Shown here piece by piece: positions 42,036 to 46,657 of a stretch of DNA of 46,657 nucleotides (positions are counted from its first letter, which is position 1; the number at the start of each line of letters is the position of its first letter). The stretch is from Rickettsiales bacterium (GTDB lineage Bacteria > Pseudomonadota > Alphaproteobacteria > Rickettsiales > UBA3002), in NCBI GenBank assembly GCA_028281385.1, contig JANQJY010000004.1, positions 72,141-118,797 on the forward strand, written 5' to 3'. Under the pieces are notes generated by a model. The model did not search any database and was not told where the DNA came from. It saw nothing but the letters and a program-made list of their open reading frames with translations. Both the position numbers and the translations under genes were made by a program.

Positions 42036-42724
42036 GACGCACCTCCTGCCATTTTCTCCAGAGTTTCTGTCGCATTGGGAAATGCGTTACATGTATTGCA
42101 ATCGGCCTGCGGGTTGCCGCTGAAAGCTTCCGCCTCTTTCCATTGTTCATCCAGCTCTTCCAGACTCTCAGGGTCCTTGGGAGCTTTCTCAATCGCTTCT
42201 TGTATTTTTATCTTATCCGGCTTAACGGCAGACAGAACCTCAATCGCGTCAAATACCACCGCATAGTCTGACTGGCGCTTTTTCAGCTTGGCACCGATGG
42301 CGGCAATCACATCAATCGCTTCTCCCAGAAGAGAACGTGCTTCTTCAAATTTGCAGCGTGATAAATATTCCATGAATAGTGGCAAGTAGTCTGGCAATTC
42401 GCCCTGGTCAATATATAGGCCCTTTTCGGCGTAGGTATCGATCAGATCAACCATGGCCTGACCGCGGTCACGCGACTCACCGTGAATATGCTCGAACAGA
42501 TGCAGGCAATGGGCACGACCTCGGTCAAATGTATTGACATAGTCTTCCTGAATATCCATCAAATCGCTGCTATTTTGTGTATGCAGGAATTGCTCGATCT
42601 TTCTGATGGATTTTTCCGGCAGCACCGCCTCTGCGCGTAATATTTCAAGCAGCTCATCCGCTGCATCCAGTACTGTGCCTTCCGGATAGGTCAGAAGTAA
42701 ACCGAGTATTTTGAATGTTTTCAT
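42032..42724 (-). CDS. narJ: Nitrate reductase assembly chaperone
   Basis: NarJ binds apo-NarG and helps insert the molybdenum cofactor and Fe-S cluster. The 230-residue helical protein begins [12 protein letters not shown] and contains the family core [23 protein letters not shown] and [12 protein letters not shown] Cys near the C-terminus (DCNTC) is unusual but minor. It overlaps narI and lies 2 bases after narH. Confidence 0.96.
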   Translation of the reverse strand: MKTFKILGLLLTYPEGTVLDAADELLEILRAEAVLPEKSIRKIEQFLHTQNSSDLMDIQEDYVNTFDRGRAHCLHLFEHIHGESRDRGQAMVDLIDTYAEKGLYIDQGELPDYLPLFMEYLSRCKFEEARSLLGEAIDVIAAIGAKLKKRQSDYAVVFDAIEVLSAVKPDKIKIQEAIEKAPKDPESLEELDEQWKEAEAFSGNPQADCNTCNAFPNATETLEKMAGGAS

Positions 42725-42726
42725 TA

Positions 42727-44292
42727 TCAGCCTCCTTCCTGACCGGTTCGCGGTATGTTTCCGTTCATGGTGTTTGCGTGGGTTCTGGCGCCGAACAGGC
42801 TGGTTTTGCTTTGTCCGCCGGAGCAGCCATTGCCAAAACTGAAGCCACAGGAAGAACGGGTATCGAATGCGATTTCATTGTCGAACGGTGTGTCACCAAC
42901 ATATTCACGATGGTTGGTCGGGATGACGAAACGATCCTCATAGTCGGCCAGCGCCATAATGCGATACATATCGTCAACCATGGCCTCATCCATGCCGACC
43001 TGTTCTAACAGTTCGGTGTTGTTGACGCCTTCCACCTGTTTGCCACGCATGAAAGCGCGCATGGCGATCATACGCTCCAGCGCATGTACCACCGGTGCGG
43101 TTTGTCCGGCCGTCAGCAGGTTGGCGAGATATTTCACCGGAATGCGCAACCGGCGTACATCCGGAATCACCCCATCCATTTCCACCTGTCCTTTTTCCGC
43201 AGCATTCTGGATCGGCGACAATGGCGGGATATACCATACCATCGGCAGGGTACGATATTCCGGATGCAGCGGCAGGGCAACCTTCCATTCCATCGCCATT
43301 TTATAGACTGGTGAATTTTGCGCGGCGGTAATCCAGCTATCAGGTACGCCATCTTTCTTGGCCTGAGCAATCACCTTCGGATCATGTGGATCAAGGAAGA
43401 TATCGCATTGCGCCTGATACAGATCTTCCGGCTTCTTGGTGCTGGCTGCCTGTTTGATTTTATCCGCATCATACAGCAGTACACCAAGATAGCGAATCCG
43501 CCCGACACAGGTTTCCGAACAGACCGTCGGGTCGCCTGCTTCAATCCGCGGATAGCAGAAGGTACATTTCTCCGATTTGCCCGACTGCCAGTTATAATAG
43601 ATTTTCTTATACGGGCAGCCCGAGACACACATACGCCAGCCACGGCATTTGTCCTGATCGATCAGCACAATACCATCTTCTTCGCGCTTATAAATCGCGC
43701 CGGACGGACAGGATGCTACGCAGGTCGGATTCAGGCAATGCTCACACAGGCGCGGCAGATACATCATGAAGGTGTTTTCGAACTGACCATAGATGTCTTT
43801 TTGTACGCCGTCGAAATTGTAATCCTCACCGCGTTTTTCAAACTCGCCGCCGAGAATTTCTTCCCAGTTCGGTCCCCATTCGGGCTTGTCCATTTTGCGG
43901 CCGGTCAGCATCGAATGCGCGCGTGCAGTCGGCATGGCTTTACCTTCCGGCGCTTTTTGCAACCGTTCATATTCAAAGGTGAAGGGTTCGTAATAATCGT
44001 CAATTTCCGGCAGATCGGGATTGGCAAAAATCTTGGCGAGCACACGGAATTTACCACCGATTTTCGGGGCAATGTCACCGTTTGATTTGCGCTCCCAGCC
44101 ACCATTCCAGACTGTCTGATCCTCCCAGCGCTTCGGGTAACCAACACCTGGCTTGGACTCGACATTATTAAACCACGCATATTCCACACCCTGGCGCGAG
44201 GTCCAGACATTCTTACAGGTTACCGAACAGGTATGGCAACCGATGCATTTATCCAGGTTCAGAACTTTTCCGATTTGTGCGCGTATTTTCAT
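42727..44292 (-). CDS. narH: Nitrate reductase beta subunit (Fe-S)
   Basis: NarH carries three [4Fe-4S] clusters and one [3Fe-4S] cluster that relay electrons from NarI to NarG. Cys motifs include CIGCHTCSVTCKNVW, CEHCLNPTCVASCP, CRGWRMCVSGCP (Trp replaces the second Cys, giving the [3Fe-4S] site) and CTFCYPRIEAGDPTVCSETC. Length (521 aa) is normal. Its ATG overlaps the narG stop by 1 base (TAATG). Confidence 0.98.
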   Translation of the reverse strand: MKIRAQIGKVLNLDKCIGCHTCSVTCKNVWTSRQGVEYAWFNNVESKPGVGYPKRWEDQTVWNGGWERKSNGDIAPKIGGKFRVLAKIFANPDLPEIDDYYEPFTFEYERLQKAPEGKAMPTARAHSMLTGRKMDKPEWGPNWEEILGGEFEKRGEDYNFDGVQKDIYGQFENTFMMYLPRLCEHCLNPTCVASCPSGAIYKREEDGIVLIDQDKCRGWRMCVSGCPYKKIYYNWQSGKSEKCTFCYPRIEAGDPTVCSETCVGRIRYLGVLLYDADKIKQAASTKKPEDLYQAQCDIFLDPHDPKVIAQAKKDGVPDSWITAAQNSPVYKMAMEWKVALPLHPEYRTLPMVWYIPPLSPIQNAAEKGQVEMDGVIPDVRRLRIPVKYLANLLTAGQTAPVVHALERMIAMRAFMRGKQVEGVNNTELLEQVGMDEAMVDDMYRIMALADYEDRFVIPTNHREYVGDTPFDNEIAFDTRSSCGFSFGNGCSGGQSKTSLFGARTHANTMNGNIPRTGQEGG

Positions 44293-46657
44293 TATGCCGC
44301 CTCCCCATGATCGAGATTAGGTTTTCCATCATCCAGCCAATCGACATGTTCCATCTTGCGGACAATCACAAACTCGTCGCGATTGGTGCCGCAAGTGCCG
44401 TAATAGTTGAAGCCATAAGCCAGTTGGGCATAGCCGCCGATCATATGGGTCGGTTTGACAACCGCACGGGTAACCGAGTTATGGATACCGCCACGCAGTC
44501 CGGTGGTTTCTGCCCCCGGTGTGTTGACGGCTTTTTCCTGTGCGTGATACATCATGCTCATGCCCTCGGGCACGCGTTGCGATACCACCGCTCGCGCTAC
44601 AATCGCACCGTTGGTGTTATACAGTTCGATCCAGTCATTATCCTTCACGCCGATCTTCTGCGCGTCGATTTCACTGATCCATACCACTGGGCCGCCGCGA
44701 TTGAGCGTCAGCATCAGCAGATTTTCTGAATAGGTACTGTGAATGCCCCATTTCTGATGCGGGGTGATCCAGTTAAGTACGACTTGCTTACGGTCCTCGC
44801 CTAATTTGTCGATCACCGGTGCCACCGTTTTGGTGTTAATCGGCGGCTTATAGACGCATAGGCTCTCCCCGAAATCACGCATCCATTCATGATCCTGATA
44901 GAATTGCTGGCGACCAGTCAGTGTGCGCCACGGAATCAGCTCATGCGTGTTGGTATAGCCGGCATTATAGCTGACATGTTCATCTTCCAGCCCGCTCCAG
45001 GTCGGTGAGGAAATGATCTTGCGCGGTTGCGCCTGCAAATCGCGGAAACGCAGCTTTTCATCCTCTTTAGGTTTGGCCAGATGGGTGTGATCGCGCCCGG
45101 TGCATTTGCTCAGGGCTTCCCAGGCTTTGACCGCCACATGACCGTTGGTTTCCGGTGCCAGAGACAAAATGACTTCACTGGCATCGATATCCGACTCGAT
45201 GCGTGGCAACCCTTTGGAGACGCCTTCTTCGCTTACGGTACGATTCAACTCGCCAAGGAATTTCACCTCCTCTTCGGTATTCCAGGCGATGCCCTTGCCG
45301 CCATTGCCGATCTTGGTCATCAGCGGCCCCAGCGCTGTGAACTTTTTATAGGTATCGGGATAGTTGCGCTCTATTTCGACCAGCGCTGGCATGGTTTTGC
45401 CCGGAATCGGATCGCACTCGCCTTTTTTCCATTCCTGAACTGTCAGCGGCTGTGCCAGCTCTGCAGGAGTATCGTGCAAAATAGGGAGGGCCACCACGTC
45501 TTTTTCAATACCCAGATGGCCCTCGCAGAGTTCAGAAAACTTCCTGGCAATGCCTTTGTAAATATCCCAGTCACTGCGTGATTCCCACGCCGGATCTACC
45601 GCACGTGATAGCGGGTGAATGAAAGGATGCATGTCCGAGGTGTTGAGGTCATTCTTCTCATACCAGGTCGCTGACGGCAGTACGATATCGGAATAGATAC
45701 AGGTGGTAGACATGCGGAAATCCAGCGTGACCACCAAGTCGAGCTTACCTTCCGGCGCTTCGTCATGCCATACGACTTCCTGCGGTTTCTTACCATCCAA
45801 CTCGCCCAGATCCTTGCCCAGCAGACCGTGTGGCGTCCCCAGCAGATGCTTGAGCATATATTCATGTCCCTTGCCCGACGAGCCTAGCAGATTGGAGCGC
45901 CAGACAAACAGGTTACGCGGGAAGTTTTTCGGATTATCCGGATCCTCACAAGAGAAACTCAACGACCCGGCTTTGAGCCGATCGACAATATAATCCTTGC
46001 TCTCCTTACCTGCTTTTTCTGCCGCCCTGGTCAATTCCAGCGGATTTTCCTGCAATTGCGGCGCAGAGGGCAACCAACCCATACGCTCGGAACGCACGTT
46101 ACAATCAATCAGTGAATAATCATTCCACTTGTCCGGATTGGCCAGCGGTGAAATGATTTCTTCCATATGCAGTTTTTCATAGCGCCACTGGTTGGAGTGA
46201 TTATAGAAAAAGCTGGTCGAATTCATATGACGTGGCGGACGATGCCAGTCGAGCGCGAAGGCTAGCGGCAGCCAGCCGGTTTGCGGCCGTAGCTTTTCCT
46301 GGCCGACATAGTGCGCCCATCCGCCGCCGGATTTACCGATACAGCCGCACATCATCAGCAAGTTGATAATGCCGCGATAAATCATATCCATGTGATACCA
46401 GTGGTTAATTGCCGCACCGAGAATCACCATCGATCGACCACGCGTCTTGTCGGCATTATCGGCAAATTCGCGAGCAATGCGGATGACTTGTTCAGCTGGC
46501 ACACCAGTAATTTTTTCCTGCCATGCCGGAGTATAGGGCACATCATCTTCCAGCGATGCGGCTGTCTGGTCGTCTCCTAACCCGCGGTCAATACCGTAAT
46601 TGGCCGCCATCAGGTCAAACACGGTGGCGACCAGCACCTTGTTTTTGCCATCCAGTT
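44292..46657 (-). CDS. narG: Nitrate reductase alpha subunit, C-terminal part
   Basis: NarG holds the bis-MGD molybdenum site that reduces nitrate to nitrite. The window shows about 788 C-terminal residues; the remaining N-terminal third, including the first Fe-S motif, lies beyond 46657. The frame continues upstream without a stop (LDGKNKV before the first internal GTG at 46637). Recognised segments include GKSGGGWAHYVGQEK, YSDIVLPSATWYEKNDLNTSDMHPF and the C-terminal molybdopterin domain TYSENLLMLTLNRGGPVVW. The nar promoter is outside the window. Confidence 0.98.
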   Translation of the reverse strand, partial: LDGKNKVLVATVFDLMAANYGIDRGLGDDQTAASLEDDVPYTPAWQEKITGVPAEQVIRIAREFADNADKTRGRSMVILGAAINHWYHMDMIYRGIINLLMMCGCIGKSGGGWAHYVGQEKLRPQTGWLPLAFALDWHRPPRHMNSTSFFYNHSNQWRYEKLHMEEIISPLANPDKWNDYSLIDCNVRSERMGWLPSAPQLQENPLELTRAAEKAGKESKDYIVDRLKAGSLSFSCEDPDNPKNFPRNLFVWRSNLLGSSGKGHEYMLKHLLGTPHGLLGKDLGELDGKKPQEVVWHDEAPEGKLDLVVTLDFRMSTTCIYSDIVLPSATWYEKNDLNTSDMHPFIHPLSRAVDPAWESRSDWDIYKGIARKFSELCEGHLGIEKDVVALPILHDTPAELAQPLTVQEWKKGECDPIPGKTMPALVEIERNYPDTYKKFTALGPLMTKIGNGGKGIAWNTEEEVKFLGELNRTVSEEGVSKGLPRIESDIDASEVILSLAPETNGHVAVKAWEALSKCTGRDHTHLAKPKEDEKLRFRDLQAQPRKIISSPTWSGLEDEHVSYNAGYTNTHELIPWRTLTGRQQFYQDHEWMRDFGESLCVYKPPINTKTVAPVIDKLGEDRKQVVLNWITPHQKWGIHSTYSENLLMLTLNRGGPVVWISEIDAQKIGVKDNDWIELYNTNGAIVARAVVSQRVPEGMSMMYHAQEKAVNTPGAETTGLRGGIHNSVTRAVVKPTHMIGGYAQLAYGFNYYGTCGTNRDEFVIVRKMEHVDWLDDGKPNLDHGEAA

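Noticed and set aside
43318-44085. 255-codon forward ORF opposite narH
   Set aside because: Lies wholly antisense to a well-conserved gene and its product has no recognisable domain, so it is a shadow ORF.

Overview
The window looks like part of a facultatively anaerobic, nitrate-respiring proteobacterial chromosome, most likely an alphaproteobacterium. The basis is three identical palindromic Zur-type operators (GTTATAATATAAC), a GTA-type tail tube gene, a UbiM-like hydroxylase and a narGHJI operon. No marker gene that fixes the genus is present, so this placement is an inference. About the first 21 kb is accessory DNA inserted at a tRNA-Glu gene; the rest is mostly housekeeping or respiratory DNA with small accessory patches.

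Accessory region (about 245-20,900). A tRNA-Glu(UUC) gene is followed by a P4-type tyrosine integrase, AlpA-like regulators, a degenerate Toprim-like protein and a GC-rich stretch with several perfect long hairpins (candidate structured RNA). A reverse-strand zinc-ribbon membrane protein comes next. Then comes a tight five-gene operon: beta-class DNA methyltransferase, BglII/BstYI-like putative endonuclease, ParB/sulfiredoxin-like protein, SNF2-type ATPase and DUF3883 nuclease-like protein. I do not recognise this combination as a named defence system; it is the best candidate here for an undescribed one. Around 11,000-11,200 the tRNA 3' end and the DNA just inside the left end recur. A second module follows: type I restriction-modification (hsdM-hsdS-extra PD-(D/E)XK gene-hsdR) plus a GmrSD-like modification-dependent nuclease (DUF262/DUF1524). 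It ends near another att-like sequence at about 20,864. The arrangement suggests two elements accreted in tandem at one tRNA.

Zinc block (21,020-28,139). A Zur repressor gene diverges from a DUF1826 gene. A ZigA-type G3E GTPase, an ABC transporter whose permease carries a very His-rich loop, and a DUF3299 secreted protein form one operon; two unrecognised Cys/His-rich proteins form another. Each transcription unit starts at an identical 13-bp palindrome, so the block appears to be a compact zinc-starvation regulon. SelO (protein AMPylase) follows.

Mixed block (29,693-34,413). It holds a reverse-oriented tRNA-Glu-like fragment, a Fic AMP-transferase, an orphan GTA/TP901-1 tail tube gene with two unknown neighbours, and an alginate-export-type porin.

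Anaerobic block (34,492-46,657). An FNR-like palindrome lies between the porin and nrdDG (class III ribonucleotide reductase and its activase). Converging on it is a nine-gene reverse-strand operon: narG (cut by the window edge), narH, narJ, narI, a NifM/PpiC-like gene that seems to lack its parvulin domain, a UbiH/UbiM-family hydroxylase, a beta-carbonic anhydrase, pdxH, and a NapH/NosR-like polytopic cysteine protein. Overlapping or near-overlapping junctions tie nitrate respiration to quinone, CO2 and PLP functions.
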